64,000 nucleotides of DNA from Aspidapion aeneum. Lineage: Eukaryota > Arthropoda > Insecta > Coleoptera > Brentidae. A program made the translations under genes and the position numbers. The stretch lies in contig OY755042.1 of NCBI GenBank assembly GCA_963576565.1, positions 13,928,262 to 13,992,261 on the forward strand, in the 5' to 3' direction. How positions within the stretch are numbered: position 1 is the stretch's first letter; each line of letters begins with the position of its first letter. Below are positions 31,925-43,405 of this stretch, in pieces. The notes beneath the pieces are model-generated. The model ran no database searches. It saw only the letters and a program-made list of their open reading frames with translations, and was not told the DNA's origin.

Positions 31925-32450
31925 ACAAAAAACATATGATACCGTTCTAGTAGAAAAAATATGGACAGTGTTAGAGCAAACTAATATTAATCATACATAC
32001 ATAAAAGCGATAAAAGAACTATACAAAGGGTCAAAATCTAAAATTAAAACTCTTTTAAAAATATATATCGCAGTAGTTATAAAAAACTGCAGACGTAAAG
32101 TACACGGCATTGGAATACAACTTAACGGCCGATTTACCATATCCGCACTACAGTTTGCTGACGACCAAGTAATTGTACCAATGATAAAGAAGCCATGAAG
32201 TACATGATGAGAAAGTTAACGGACACAGTACTTATGTATTGGAAACGAGAGCTAGGCAATGGACAAACAATATTTCCATGTAATGAGTATGTATACTTGG
32301 ATGGCGCATTTGAAAGGACAGGAACAGACTGTAAAGAACTGGAAAACATAATAGTAAAAGCAAAAAAGGTTATTGGAAGTTTTAACAAAATTTTATGGAG
32401 CAGAGAGATACAAAAGTATGAGACAAGACGCCAAGGCCTAATTTAAAAAA
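31925..32450 (+). pseudogene. LINE ORF, reverse transcriptase palm region
   Basis: It resumes the reverse transcriptase after the hAT element: QKTYDTV at 31925, then an IQLNGRFTISALQFADDQVI segment with the catalytic FADD at 32154-32165. The next frame holds YMMRKLTD, CNEYVYLDGAFERTGTD and KKVIGSFNKILWSREI. The frame breaks once near 32190. The usual C-terminus (YGHVQR region) is absent from this locus, so the copy is 3'-truncated or diverges beyond 32450. Confidence 0.9.
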
Positions 32451-32749
32451 TTTATGGAAAAACCAGCTGTCATCTCATAATATAAGACTGTCCAAGTACT
32501 GTTGACACAATTACTTCCTGACTTTATTGTAATCAGTCCTAATTGTTTTAAAGGTAATATCATTTAAAAAATCAATAATATTTAAAATTACCAGGTGGGC
32601 CGAAAAAAACCGAATTTTTGATTTCATTCTCACTTTTGAACTATACAATCCATTTTAATGGTACAAAGTGCAGTTGGCAGAGAGTTAATCAGAGTTTTTA
32701 ATAAATATATTTTTTGTTCGCAATCTCAAAATCCAAGAAGGCGGAAAAA

Positions 32750-33065
32750 ATTTAAATATACCCTTCAAAGATGCTCGTTTATTCTTATGTTGCGAACACG
32801 TTTTAATTATTTTTTTAAATTGGTAAAAAAGCTACGTTCTTGCCACGCACAATAAGGTAAGAATCAGCAAAATCGGTTCGGTGGTTTTAAAATAAAATAT
32901 TTTTGTGTCAACCATTGTTTTGCATATTTTATACGATTGCCTTGCCAATCATGTCTGCATTTATTTCCTTATAAATTCGTTATTACTGAACCGATTTTGA
33001 TGAAATAAAAAACATCCTGGTAAGAGTTGATTTGTTTTTAAAGATCAATTTTAACACGGTTGTAA
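32750..33065 (+). repeat. Dispersed repeat family J, copy 1
   Basis: It matches 59430-59700 in reverse orientation. Shared blocks are TTGCGAACACG, GCCACGCACAATAAGGTA, AACCATTGTTTTGCATATTT, ATCATGTCTGCATTTATTT and ACTGAACCGATTTTGATGAA. The last block is related to the TTCATTAAAATCGG module seen in other families. There is no coding capacity. Confidence 0.8.
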
Positions 33066-33069
33066 AGAT

Positions 33070-33514
33070 ATTCAAGAGACCTTCAAAGCAAGGTATCACC
33101 AGACCCACTTTTCCTATTTAAATTTTAGGGGTAAAGTGTAACACACGAAGGGGGTGCGTGCTAAAAAAAATTTAATATAGCCAAAAAATGTCCCCCTCAC
33201 AACAACGAGGCATTTTTTAACATTTTGAGCAGTTCTCGAGAAATCCCGGGTGGAAAGTTTTAAATGGGACACAGTGTTTAACTAAAATGCCGCGCAACAG
33301 AAGTGCAAATCTAAATTACTAGACGCCATAGTGGATTCTTATAAAATTCGTTTTATTCCTCTGGGATAGTGTAAAAACTATTGACGTGATTCATAAATTA
33401 TTATATAACTCTATTATACTTTGCCCATTTACTTTAAGTTTTTACAATTTGGCCGGCCAAAGGTAACGAATGATCTCGTTTATTAATTCGTTCCGCTGTG
33501 TAACTAAAACTATT
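33070..33514. other. Unassigned DNA
   Basis: No gene is recognised. The string CCGCGCAACAGAAGTGCAA (33290) recurs at about 60836, pointing to another dispersed repeat fragment. Confidence 0.4.
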
Positions 33515-33698
33515 TCGAACCGGGCCCCCCCAGAAGCTAAGATTTTTTTGATATTTTCCACATATTTCATGAATACAAACATAAAATAGCATAAAATACG
33601 GCCTCATGAGGTCTCGACCCCCCCCCCCCCCCGGAACTGTCTCGTCCCCCCAGGAACTGTCTCGGCCCCCTTAAAACTTTTTTCGATATACGCCACTG
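33515..33698 (+). mobile_element. hAT-type MITE family A, 5'-truncated copy
   Basis: The core GAAGCTAAGATTTTTTTGAT and ACATAAAATAGCATAAAATA matches 57787-57969. The right end is TATACGCCACTG at 33698. The CAGTGGCG left end is missing. It carries long poly-C tracts. Confidence 0.85.
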
Positions 33699-33855
33699 GA
33701 TATGACAACTACAAGAAACTAGCTTCTTATAAGACTGGGGAATCACGTGTTTTTAACACTAACGCAATATAGTTAATGCGTTAGAGAGTATTTTAACCCG
33801 TATTTCGGGTGATACATTATAAATGAAATGCATTACCATTGCCCCAGTGAAAAAA

Positions 33856-34886
33856 TCATGAGCATGAAGTTAGCGAAGCACCCATCGCAGATCGAATCGG
33901 GACTAGGTGGATAATTTGCCGTTAATTAGTCGTGAATTAGTTGTGGAAAAATTAATTTTGTCGCTCTTATTTTTGACCGTTTTTGAGGGTGCTTCGCTAA
34001 CTTCATATGAAGTTAGCGAAGCACCCTCGTAAAAATGGCTTTTATCAAAATCGAATATGGTGGATAATTTGCCGCTAATTAGTCGTGAATTAGTTGTGGA
34101 AAAATTAATTTCGTCGCTCTCATTTTTGACCATTTTTTTGGGTGCTTCACTAACTTCATATTTTGGCACCCATCGCAAATCGAACCGCTACTAGGTGGAT
34201 AATTTGCCGTTAATTAGTCGTCAATTAGTTGTGGTAAAATTAATTTTGTCGCTCTTATTTTTGACCGTTTTTGAGGGTGCTTCGCTAACTTCATATGAAG
34301 TTAGCGAAGCACCCTCGTAAAAATGGCTTTTATCTAAATCGAATATGGTGGATAATTTGCCGCCAATTAGTCGTGAATTAGTTGTGGTAAAATTAATTTT
34401 GTCGCTCTTATTTTTGACCGTTTTTGAGGGTGCTTCGCTAACTTCATATGAAGTTAGCGAAGCACCCTCAAAAACGGTCAAAAATAAGAGCGACAAAATT
34501 AATTTTACCACAACTAATTCAGGACTAATTAACGGCAAATTATCCACCTAGTAGCGGTTCGATTTGCGATGGGTGCCAAAATATGAAGTTAGTGAAGCAC
34601 CCAAAAAAATGGTCAAAAATGAGAGCGACGAAATTAATTTTTCCACAACTAATTCACGACTAATTAGCGGCAAATTATCCACCATATTCGATTTTGATAA
34701 AAGCCATTTTTACGAGGGTGCTTCGCTAACTTCATATGAAGTTAGCGAAGCACCCTCAAAAACGGTCAAAAATAAGAGCGACAAAATTAATTTTTCCACA
34801 ACTAATTCACGACTAATTAACGGCAAATTATCCACCTAGTCACGATTCGATCTGCGATGGGTGCTTCGCTAACTTCATGCTCATGA
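33856..34886. mobile_element. Hierarchical foldback element, about 1.03 kb
   Basis: The two arms (about 33856-34301 and 34449-34886) are near-perfect reverse complements, around a spacer of about 145 bp that is itself one more unit. Each arm is built from smaller inverted units: a palindrome pairing GAGGGTGCTTCGCTAACTTC with GAAGTTAGCGAAGCACCCTC recurs at about 34008, 34296, 34448 and 34740, separated by units of about 110 bp containing GTGGATAATTTGCCG and AATTAGTTGTGG. The outer ends (TCATGAGCATGAAG and complement) sit in matching TGAAAAAATC strings (33848-33857 and 34884-34893), a possible 9-10 bp target duplication. Long TIRs, internal repeats and a 9-10 bp duplication resemble Foldback/Mutator-type elements. 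The mirrored 91-codon frames are by-products. Confidence 0.85.
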
Positions 34887-35017
34887 AAAAATCGTCTAAT
34901 TTACTCTAGATTGGTTAGATGTTAACGCTAGAGACTAAAATTTACCGCAGTTTATATTAACACCCACATTTTTAGGAAGAGTGTAAATTCTTACATAAAA
35001 TCATTTGCATGAGTGTT

Positions 35018-35141
35018 AAGCGGCCCTCACACGATCAGTATTACTGACAGTATTTTTATATATGTCTTTATTTGTCACAAGTTATAAACAAAGACATATA
35101 TAAAAATACTGTCAGTAATACTGATCGTGTGAGGGCCGCTT
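35018..35141. repeat. Perfect hairpin with 52-bp arms
   Basis: Bases 35018-35069 (starting AAGCGGCCCTCACACGATCA) are the exact complement of 35090-35141 around a 20-bp loop. TTAA-like sequence lies at both edges. It could be a very young MITE or a hairpin RNA source. It lies inside the family H repeat. Confidence 0.93.
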
Positions 35142-35624
35142 TAAATTTAACACTCACCAAATTTACTTTGCAAGAAATGTTTTTAAACTGTTTTTAGGTT
35201 TTTGTTACAGAATAACTGTTTTTCAGTTTTTGTTACAGTTAAAAACAAATAATTGTAGTTAATAATACCTTATTGTTAAGTCAGTTAATAAATAATGTAC
35301 TAACCTATGTTTAAACTTTTTCAATGTTTAATAAACGCCGTTTATTAAAATAAAGTGTAATTTTTTTAGTGTGTCTTTTAACACTGCAATTTTGATACTA
35401 TATGGGTGTGTTTTTACACTCTCAATTTGCAATGTACCCTTCCCGTAGGTATACTTTTAACACTCAATGGATGTATTTCTTCACTAAATCAATAAAACTT
35501 CACATTGGTAGTGTATTATTTCTGTCTCCTTAGCAGTGTAGAATAAACGGATTTGGTGTTACTTTAACCAATTTATTGTGTCACTTTTACACGGGGTAGA
35601 GTTATTTTACTACAATAATACTAA

Positions 35625-36457
35625 CCCACATAGCACAAAAATCACATCAACTTTAAATTAACGTGAACAAAAATAATAAAGTTTTTTTACTTGAAAACAA
35701 CCTCATACCATGTAATATTTATTTTGTTAAATCTACATACTTAAAAACAAGGAGAAATCAAGTTTTAAAAATGTACTTTTTGCTGAAGTTTCTGGTACAT
35801 ACATAGTAAACACTTTCACAGAATATTCATGTGTCTTTATCAGGTCATTAACCCACATAGCACAAATCAAAACAACGTTAAAAACACACACTTTTTTAAG
35901 TTTATTAAGTCGCTTTTTAACGTTATTTTTAAAACCACGTTATTATCACACCGAAATAACGTGGTTTTGAAAATAACGTTAAAAAGCGACCTCTTAAATT
36001 AAAAAAGTGTGTTTTTAACGTTGTTTTGATTTGTGCTGTGAAGGATCAGGGATCAGTTCCTTAACAGGTTTTTGGAGTTTAGAGGCCAAAGCACTGCCTG
36101 ATAGGTTTCGTCAAAGTGAAAAATGCCGACAATAGGTGGCTCTGCTGCTAATAAAATCTCAAAAATATTCGGTTGAAAAGCCATGCAAGTCGCGTTTTAA
36201 AATTCGTGTAGAAAAGGCGTGAATGTAATGTGATTTTAACGTAAAAATCACTTGAAACTAACGTAAAAACATTGCTGTTTTCATTTGATAATGGCGTTAT
36301 TACACCGCAGTTTTTAGCAACGTTATTTTTTATAACGTTATTAATTAAGCTTGTTTTCATATATGAAATAAACGTTTTTTTCTAGCAGCTTTTAAAATCA
36401 ACGTTTTTTTTTCTCACGCCTTTTTTACGTGTTAAACACGTAATTGTGCTATGTGGG
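35625..36457. mobile_element. TIR element with CCCACATAGCACAA ends, nested
   Basis: It starts CCCACATAGCACAAA and ends TTGTGCTATGTGGG. A second internal copy of the start lies at 35853 and forms a hairpin of about 190 bp with 36040 (arms include CAAAACAACGTTAAAAACAC and ACGTTATTTTTAAAACCACG with complements). It is therefore a composite of two related elements or an element with a duplicated end. There is no open frame. Confidence 0.75.
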
Positions 36458-36744
36458 AATATTATTTACATTTTGTTAACTAAATTGTCTATCTACAATG
36501 TAATATTTAGGAATTATTAAATAAGTTTAACAATTTCATTATCATTTTAAACCTATAAATTATTATTCTGTTTAACACTTTATATACCTAAAACTTACAC
36601 TATATGTGAACATGCTTTTTACCACATTACACCCTAAGGTGATTGTGGTCAATTTACTTGCGTGTCAGTATGGACCTATATATACCACTTTCGAGTGTTA
36701 AATTTAACACTCTGTTTTTAACTGTACTTAATGACTTATTAATA

Positions 36745-37925
36745 AATTAAAGGAATTGTCATTAAGACAATGCTAAATCGTCTTTCCTGAATATGAAATT
36801 AATTCTATTACATTGTTTTTTCTGTGTAGTATCTACTACATAATTATTAAAATATCTGCCTCTACATTTAAATTTCTGAAATTAATTATAACCGAGGTAA
36901 GACACTGACAATCCTCAAAGCAAATTTAAGATGTATTAATAAACTCCCAGCGTGATACCTTTCATAAACTGGTAATAATAAAGTAAATGGGACTCGGGCC
37001 AAAGCGGTTAAATGTTGGGTTATTTGTCAGTGACATTTCAGTATTTATCAAAGACAAAGCAGGAGTTAACGATCGGCATGCTTAACTGGAAATGTAAGGA
37101 ATCCGTAGAGCTGTCTTTTCATTTTTTTTCTCTCACATATTGACCCCAGTGCGTACAATGCTTAAAATTCGTGGCATCTTTCGAAGATAAGTCTATTACC
37201 ATATTTTATTTGTATTCACCTACAGAAATGTATTTCTTAAAACTATAGTTGGTAATGTTGTAATGGTAAAATAGATAGTTTTTGTTCGTGCGAAATTTAG
37301 GCCCGATAATTTTACCGACAACGATAACTTTATTTAAGATTTCGAAAAAGCATTTTTGGTACCGGTCTTAGTCGATTTCGACGGTGCGGTTCTTTGTCGT
37401 TTGGTATGTAAGACTATTAAAATAGGGAAAGAGGGGGAATATTTTTTTTGTCTAAAGGAAAACTTTATTTGCAGTTTTAATACTTTGTTTGTTGTGTTAA
37501 ACAAGTAGTTTAGAATGGAAATGTTCGGTATTACTCCTTTATTTTGAGAAACGTGGGGTAATACGAAACATCGTAATAAGAAATATAATCTTTTTTGTCC
37601 CACTTTAATTTGAGTAGTAATGTTACCTTCAAATTTGATTAAAGTTGTAGAAATGGCAATTTGCGGAAAAATTAAATGACATCTAAAGCAAATAGTCCAC
37701 AGTACATCGGTCTATTTTTTAAGTGATGACTAACATGTTGAATTCTCCTACATATAGCTTTATTCGGCCGAAACGCCTAACTTTTCCCTCTGAAAATTTT
37801 TTTAAAGTGATTCTAACAGAATGCGCGAGCGCAGAAATCTTTTAAGCTTCGGATTTACTAAACCAAGCATAAGATTTTGGAGTCAATGTTGCCATTTACC
37901 TTTACACAAATTTTAATTTAATTAA
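36745..37925. other. Unassigned DNA
   Basis: No gene or strong repeat is recognised. The open frame at 37334-37603 on the minus strand has no recognised motif. Confidence 0.4.
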
Positions 37926-37929
37926 TTTA

Positions 37930-38620
37930 TTAATTTAAGTATATGTAGCTTATTTTACCGAATGCTGCCCAGGTCAATCTTAATCCTCTCTTGATTTCAG
38001 CTGTTTGGTGTTCTTTTTTTAGTTTAATAATTTATCCAAGGTATATAAGTCTTCCTCTGCTTGTTCTATTTTCTCTTGGTTTATTTGTTATGATTTTAGT
38101 TTTAGTGTAGTTCATACACAGGCCTAATTTTTAGCTGCACTATCCAGTTCTCCCAGCATTTTTATCAGTTCTTCTTTCCAGTGACGTGTCGTATAGAGGG
38201 CCGGGAGGGGGCGAACGCCTCCCCCCTCACCCCTCTACGGTTGGCGCCCCTGGCCTTTCTTTGAGAAAAAAATAGAACTAATAGTGTTATTATTTTAAAA
38301 AAAGGTTTGGAAGTTATTTGACTCTCATACCTATATTTGCGTACCTTAAGGTCTTCGCCCCCCCACCCCCGCCCTTTTATCCACGACACGCTACTGCTTC
38401 TTACTTACCTGCTATTAGTGTGATATCATCAGCATATCTTAGATGGTTCAAGTATTGTCCGTTTACTTTGATGCCTATTTCTTCCCAATCTAATTTTTTT
38501 CAAAAGATTTTCTAAGGCCTGTTTAAATAGTTTAGAAGATATTTTGTAACCCTATCGGACAGCTCTTATGCGGATTGGCTTGGATTCTTCGTGGATTTTG
38601 TCTAATGTTGTTGCTTTGTT
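37930..38620 (-). pseudogene. LINE reverse transcriptase fragment (RTE-like), interrupted
   Basis: On the minus strand, from about 38545 down: LFKQALENLLKKLDWEEIGI, NGQYLNHLRYADDITLIAG with the catalytic YADD at 38425-38436, then (after an inserted MITE) ELIKMLGELDSAAKN, and after stops a basic-rich stretch. This is the palm and thumb of a non-LTR reverse transcriptase of the type frequent in insects. It contains frameshifts and stops, and a hAT-type MITE is inserted at 38179-38396. It is similar to the fragment at 46015-46980. Confidence 0.88.
38179..38396. mobile_element. hAT-type MITE, 218 bp, in a LINE fragment
   Basis: The ends are CAGTGACGTGTCGT and ACGACACGCTACTG. The flanking octamers CTTCTTTC (38171-38178) and CTTCTTAC (38397-38404) match at 7 of 8 positions. 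It is GC- and C-rich near both ends. The LINE frame continues on either side. Confidence 0.9.
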
Positions 38621-38624
38621 ATAT

Positions 38625-39750
38625 TTGGTTTTTTCAGATATCTCAAATGACAAAAGACAAAATGCAAAAGTAGCACAAAAATATTACCACATTTTCCCCT
38701 AAGTCAAATAAATGAGTTCCGCCCACGGAACTGTAACAAAAACTCGGTCAGAGACTGATGAAGCTTCTTCCATCTGTCCCTGGTTCCGCTTAACACTGCT
38801 GTGACCTGTGCAGCCAGCGCCACCAAATGGCGCGGAATTTAATAGAAGCTCGCTAAAACACAATCGCACACGTTCTACGTACGTCAACATTCCTATGTTA
38901 ACCATTCGTGAGTTGCGGCGTTCTACGGAACCTGGTAACGATATGTGCCGTCCAAATGTCAACAGTGTCAAATTGCGTTAGTCACGACCAAAAACTATCT
39001 AATAGGAATCTTGTGACATGGGGTTTTTAATAATACATCTTGCAAAAATTTCAAATTGTTAATTCGGAAAAAATTATAATAATTGACCTCTTTTTTTCCT
39101 TCTGCAGAACTGACTACCTCAGAAATTATTTTTTAAAGCTTAGGTAAACGAAAATGCCAAAAATGTAATATTTGAAAAGCAACATTGTAACAGGTGTACA
39201 AAATAATAAGAACACTCTTAAATGGTTATTTCGACATCAAATAAAAACTGCTGATCCAAGAAGAAACGAAAAGAAAAAATTTTCATGTCTCATCGTGATC
39301 CGTCTACGATAAATTTTTAGTATTTTGGATGGTTGTAAGCTTTGTTTACCTTACACGCTATAATAGTTATTTTTGTATCAAGGGCGTGAAGAATAACATT
39401 TTTGCCCAGGCCGACTTTTGATGAGTTTGAGAGGCATGTCAAAAAGGTTAAAATTATATTTATTTTAAATGGAAATATTGGAGTACCTGGAGTTTCGGTC
39501 ACCACAAATTATCACAGGCCAACAAAATTTTTTAAAAAATTGGTGCCTGAGAAAAAGCATTTAATTTTGTATTATTTCGCCCTGCTGATTCCAAAAATGC
39601 TTTTCGTTTTTTCAAATCAGCTCTAGTTTTTCAGATAAAAAAAATTTCATTTGAATTTTTCCTTACCCCGATAACTATACATTGCCGATAAGTTTGGGTT
39701 GCAATGCGCTTGGCGTTCGGTATGTTGTGAAACGAGTTGTTTTTCTGATC
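38625..39750. other. Unassigned DNA
   Basis: No gene is recognised. A stretch near 38700-38990 is GC-richer and open on the minus strand for 90 codons, without a motif I know. Confidence 0.4.
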
Positions 39751-39779
39751 AAATTTTAGACCAAATAGACTTCTTTTCT

Positions 39780-39983
39780 TTCAGACCTTTAGTACTCTCT
39801 CAGTTTTTTTTTTTTATACTGGGACTTTCCATCCAATCAGGATCAATCGCCCAGTATCGCAACGTTTTAGCAAGGTTAAAGCATTTTTAAACAAACACAA
39901 ACAACCAAGTACCTAGCCAGGAATCGAACCCGGACAGCCGGTGTGGGAAACAAACATTGCTACCACTACACCACGACGGCGAC
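39780..39983 (-). mobile_element. tRNA-headed SINE or tRNA pseudogene
   Basis: On the minus strand the segment 39983-39915 has a tRNA-like head. A-box TGGTGTAGTGG (39963-39973) and B-box GGTTCGATTCC (39920-39930) are 32 bp apart with the intervening sequence folding poorly. Both boxes fit the RNA polymerase III consensus. The body downstream (toward lower coordinates) is not related to a tRNA, and a T-rich tract lies near 39810 on the plus strand. A functional tRNA is unlikely because the acceptor and anticodon stems do not pair well. Confidence 0.75.
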
Positions 39984-40234
39984 TTCGAAATTTAAGATTT
40001 CAGGGATTTTTCACCAAAATTGTTTTTTTTTTATTTATCGTATTCGGCTCGCTTTATGTGTATATCAGAATATTTTATTCCGTAGGCAAAATTGACATTT
40101 TACCCTTACGTCATTCTCATTGGCGGCACAAACTATAGTCACAAGTGTTTTTATCTTCAAATTCAACGTACCAAAATTAGCTAAAAACAACAAAAAAAAA
40201 GTCTGGCGCCAAATTGCTTGTTGATCTGTGATAA

Positions 40235-41988
40235 CAGGGTCGTACCTAGGGGGAGGATCAAGAGAGATCATCAATGGGTATCAATCCCCCCGAAATTTTT
40301 ATGGGCAATTCGAATTTTTTATGGCAGAATTGACTCTGTTTTTTTAGATTTTTGCTTATAGCAGATGAAAGCATGTTCAAACTAAAGTTTGGTTTAGTAT
40401 TCTACTTTCTAAAAAAACTAAAATCTTAAGCCTATTTTATAGATAGATAGATGCATGCAAAGTGGGTACCAAAATATTTTTGTCTTCTAAATTTCACTTG
40501 TCCCCAAAAATTTCTAAAAAACCCTGTATTGCTTAATAACACCAAAACATTTTATTAATTAAACAGTTGTGTTTTAAATAGTATTACTTGACTTGACTGC
40601 GAAATTAATCCAAGATTTTAAAAAATAGTTTAATTCTTTTTGTCGTGCTTTTGAACTTGATTTTTGCCCAGTGAAGGAAAGTTTTTACTTGATAAATAAA
40701 TTTGACTGAAAAAGTATGCTGCATTGGTTTTAACCATCTGTAGGTAGGAAGGCTATTAGGATCGTCTAAAAAAACCTTTTTTAATTTTCACTCAAAATAA
40801 AGTAACCTAACCACCAAGTTTTTGATGACGTCGTCTGCCTGGGGCACGATAACTCAAAAATAATAAATATATTTTAGCCATTTAACTGCCAACGTTTTCA
40901 TTTTGAGAACGCTTATTAAAAAAAAATAGTTTTAGGGGAATTCATAGTTTAAAAAAAAAATAAAACCAAATATATTTAGTAATTAGGTAAATATGTTTGC
41001 TAGTTTAATAAAAAAATTTCCTTTGTTGTATTTTCATGCTTTTTATAAAAAAAAACAAAATTCTCAGCTCAAGTTTTTTAGCCTTCTCACATTTTTTATT
41101 AGTTTTTCAAATTAGGTTTACTACTACTATTACCTAGTAAATAATTTTTTTCTAGCTTTTGAGAAAGCTGTCTTTATTTTATTCATGCGCCAAATCATTA
41201 TTTTCTAACTAAGTAAAGTAACGAACATGAATAAACTTTATGTTCAACAAAAATAACGATTCCCTAACACCGAGAACAACTAGGTCTTATAAATGGCTGT
41301 ACGCTCCTGCTAACGCCATTTTTCTTTTGATTTAGCAAAATGCATAGCATTAAAATATATATTTCTTTTTAGGTTAGATTAGAAAAATAAAAATTAAGTT
41401 AAAAAATTATATATCTTTTAAACCACAAAATATATTAAAAATCTGCGTTGAATAAATACTGTCAGAACTTTGGTTCTTGAGTTATTGAAAAGAAACGCAA
41501 AATTTAATTTTAAAGCAATATATTTTAGACAACATGGACTATTTCTTTAATTTCAATATCTTTAGGTTGGGAATAGGTATTAAATCTAATATAATTCGTT
41601 TGTTTATGTATTTTAATTCAGGATCAACATTAATATTCAGTGGCGCACCAAGGAATATGTCTTGGAGGGGGGCCCGAGGCCCTTTTGGGGGGGCCCGAAG
41701 CCTCATAATGTCGAATTTTAAGCTATTATTTGTTTTTTCGTGAAATATGTGGAAAATATGTAAAAAAATCTAAGGCTTAGCCCCCCTGGGTGCGCCCATG
41801 AATATTGATAAAGGGACACAAGTTACAGTGCAAAATTAAGCAAAATTTTTACAGACTTTTTTGGTTGGTACACAAAAACATGCTAGAAATTACCATTTTA
41901 TGCAATTCCCAACACAAAACACAAATTTTCCAAAATTCTGTTTACACTTCTCATTCTCCTCCGAAATTTTTTCCTGGGTACGACCCTG
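40235..41988. mobile_element. Non-autonomous hAT-type element, 1754 bp
   Basis: The ends are CAGGGTCGTACCTAGG and CCTGGGTACGACCCTG. The flanking octamers TGTGATAA (40227-40234) and TGTAATAA (41989-41996) match at 7 of 8 positions. The interior is AT-rich and has no transposase frame that I recognise. A family A MITE is nested at 41638-41798. Confidence 0.85.
41638..41798 (+). mobile_element. hAT-type MITE family A, copy nested in the 1.75-kb element
   Basis: It starts CAGTGGCGCACCAAGGAATA and ends GGGTGCGCCCA. The flanks TTAATATT and TGAATATT match at 7 of 8 positions. The core TCATAATGTCGAATTTTAAG and GTGGAAAATATGTAAAAAAA matches the family. Confidence 0.82.
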
Positions 41989-42009
41989 TGTAATAAAAAT
42001 AAAAGTTTT

Positions 42010-42215
42010 AGTAGCGCGCCCATAAGTGTCTTGATGGGGAGAGGGGGAAATATTCTTTATGCAATCGCGTACTCACATTTATGAAATAATTTGAAAATTT
42101 AAAAAAAAATTGTTAGGGGAGGCATTCTCCCGATAAGCACTCGTGCACTTGTGACCAACACAGGATGTAACTTAAAGTGCCCCCCGAGGAGAATTTCTAA
42201 ATCCGCCACTATTAG
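42010..42215 (+). mobile_element. hAT-like MITE remnant
   Basis: The right end reads AAATCCGCCACTA, typical of CAGTGGCGGATTT-type hAT MITEs, and the left end AGTAGCGCGCCCATAAGTG is a diverged partner. There are poly-G/C segments inside. The target duplication is not clear. Confidence 0.5.
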
Positions 42216-43015
42216 ATATGGACCTATGAATTACAAGTATTACTCGTCTAGTGTATGGTCGAAGCTAACAATTAATTAACACCTTTAAATATCGAATGGA
42301 CGTTGTTGTCAACTAAGTCGTCAATAAAAATAGTATAGTTATTTCTACATGTTTATATAACTTTTAATTTTAATGATGTCAATTAAAATTAAGGAGGTAA
42401 TTTTCTGCAGATCTTGTGCAGCTTGTGCCAAAGCACCAATTAATGAATTAAATAAAAATTTTAAAGGTGCAACTAAACTATTTGCAAGCGCAGAATCGAC
42501 ATAATTTATGGCATAATCTAAAGCCTAGGAAAACTAACAAAGACATATTTAATTTTTATATAAATTGGAATATAATTTACAATTAACGTATTTGCATTGG
42601 ACAGTAAAATGTGAGACATTATTGCTAATTATTTGGATTCTTCTAGTTTATAATAATAAATAACTTTAAAGTTAAACAGACTTATTTTAAAGTAATACTT
42701 ATTAAAAACTTGAAAAGAATAAAGAAAAAAAACTGACTTTTATTATACTAAAATAAAAACTGTCGATATACAGATTTTTATGCCGGGGTGCTATATCTTC
42801 TATTCTTGATGGATGAAAAGCATGGACCGTAAAAGAGTGAAATTAACAAACTTGGAGCTTTTCAAAGGTGGTGCTATCCTTGATTGCTAGGAATTTATTG
42901 GACTGACATCATTACGAATGTAGAAGTGATGCAGATATTTTAAAAAGGAGAAGAAACTATTCCATTATATTCAGAAAAAAAAAGTTTAAATAATTTGGTC
43001 CCATAACAAGAGTTA
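42216..43015. other. Unassigned DNA
   Basis: AT-rich, with no gene or element recognised. Confidence 0.4.
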
Positions 43016-43024
43016 AAGTTACCT

Positions 43025-43405
43025 ACTGTCATCCGCCTGCACCTGTGTCATCTGGAAAGCTATTTGGCGTTTTCTGGTACGAGATATCCCAGTTATTGAA
43101 CAGATAATATAAGAAAGGGTCTAGAACACTTCCGTGTGGTAATTTTGCTTTAATTTAATTAAGTCCCTTCTTGTTTTATTCTGACATATTTGTCAGATAT
43201 GTATGATGTTTAAATATTGGAATAATGCTTTGGTAAAAATCGTTTCAATTTATAAATTAGTCCGTCATGTTACACTTTATTAAAAGCTTGGGCTACATCC
43301 AGGAAAATATTAAAGCACACATTTTTCTCTTCTAAAATCATGGACTTGATCTATTACGGAATGCTTGTCTCGAAAGTTGAATTGGTGTGTTGGAATTATT
43401 TATTT
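43025..43405 (-). pseudogene. Jockey-type LINE reverse transcriptase fragment
   Basis: Minus-strand pieces in changing frames read HQFNFRDKHSVIDQVHDF (near 43390), DGLIYKLKRFLPKHYSNI with minor frame changes (near 43260), a GSVLDPFL segment (near 43130) and FPDDTGA near 43055 in place of the catalytic FADDTA. The order and spacing fit the finger and palm of Jockey-clade reverse transcriptases. Stops and frameshifts show it is dead. The plus-strand 141-codon frame just downstream (43508-43933) is not part of it. Confidence 0.8.

Larger units (their letters stand above)
34915..36740 (+). repeat. Dispersed repeat family H (GTGTTAAATTTAACAC), copy 1, interrupted
   Basis: Blocks such as TTTAACACTC, AATAAACGCCGTTTATTAAA, TACCTTCCCGTAGG-like segments, AATAAACGG and ACCCTAAGGTGATTGTGG recur in reverse order and orientation at about 60255-60800. 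It is interrupted by the hairpin at 35018 and by the element at 35625-36457. It ends near GAGTGTTAAATTTAACACTC (36694). There is no coding capacity. Confidence 0.75.

Noticed and set aside
33903..34839. Two identical 91-codon frames on opposite strands (33903-34178 and 34564-34839)
   Set aside because: They are mirror copies produced by the foldback element. The text repeats because the DNA unit repeats, so it is not evidence for a protein.
39915..39983. Functional tRNA gene
   Set aside because: A and B boxes are good but the acceptor and anticodon stems do not pair convincingly and unrelated sequence follows. A SINE head or pseudogene fits better.
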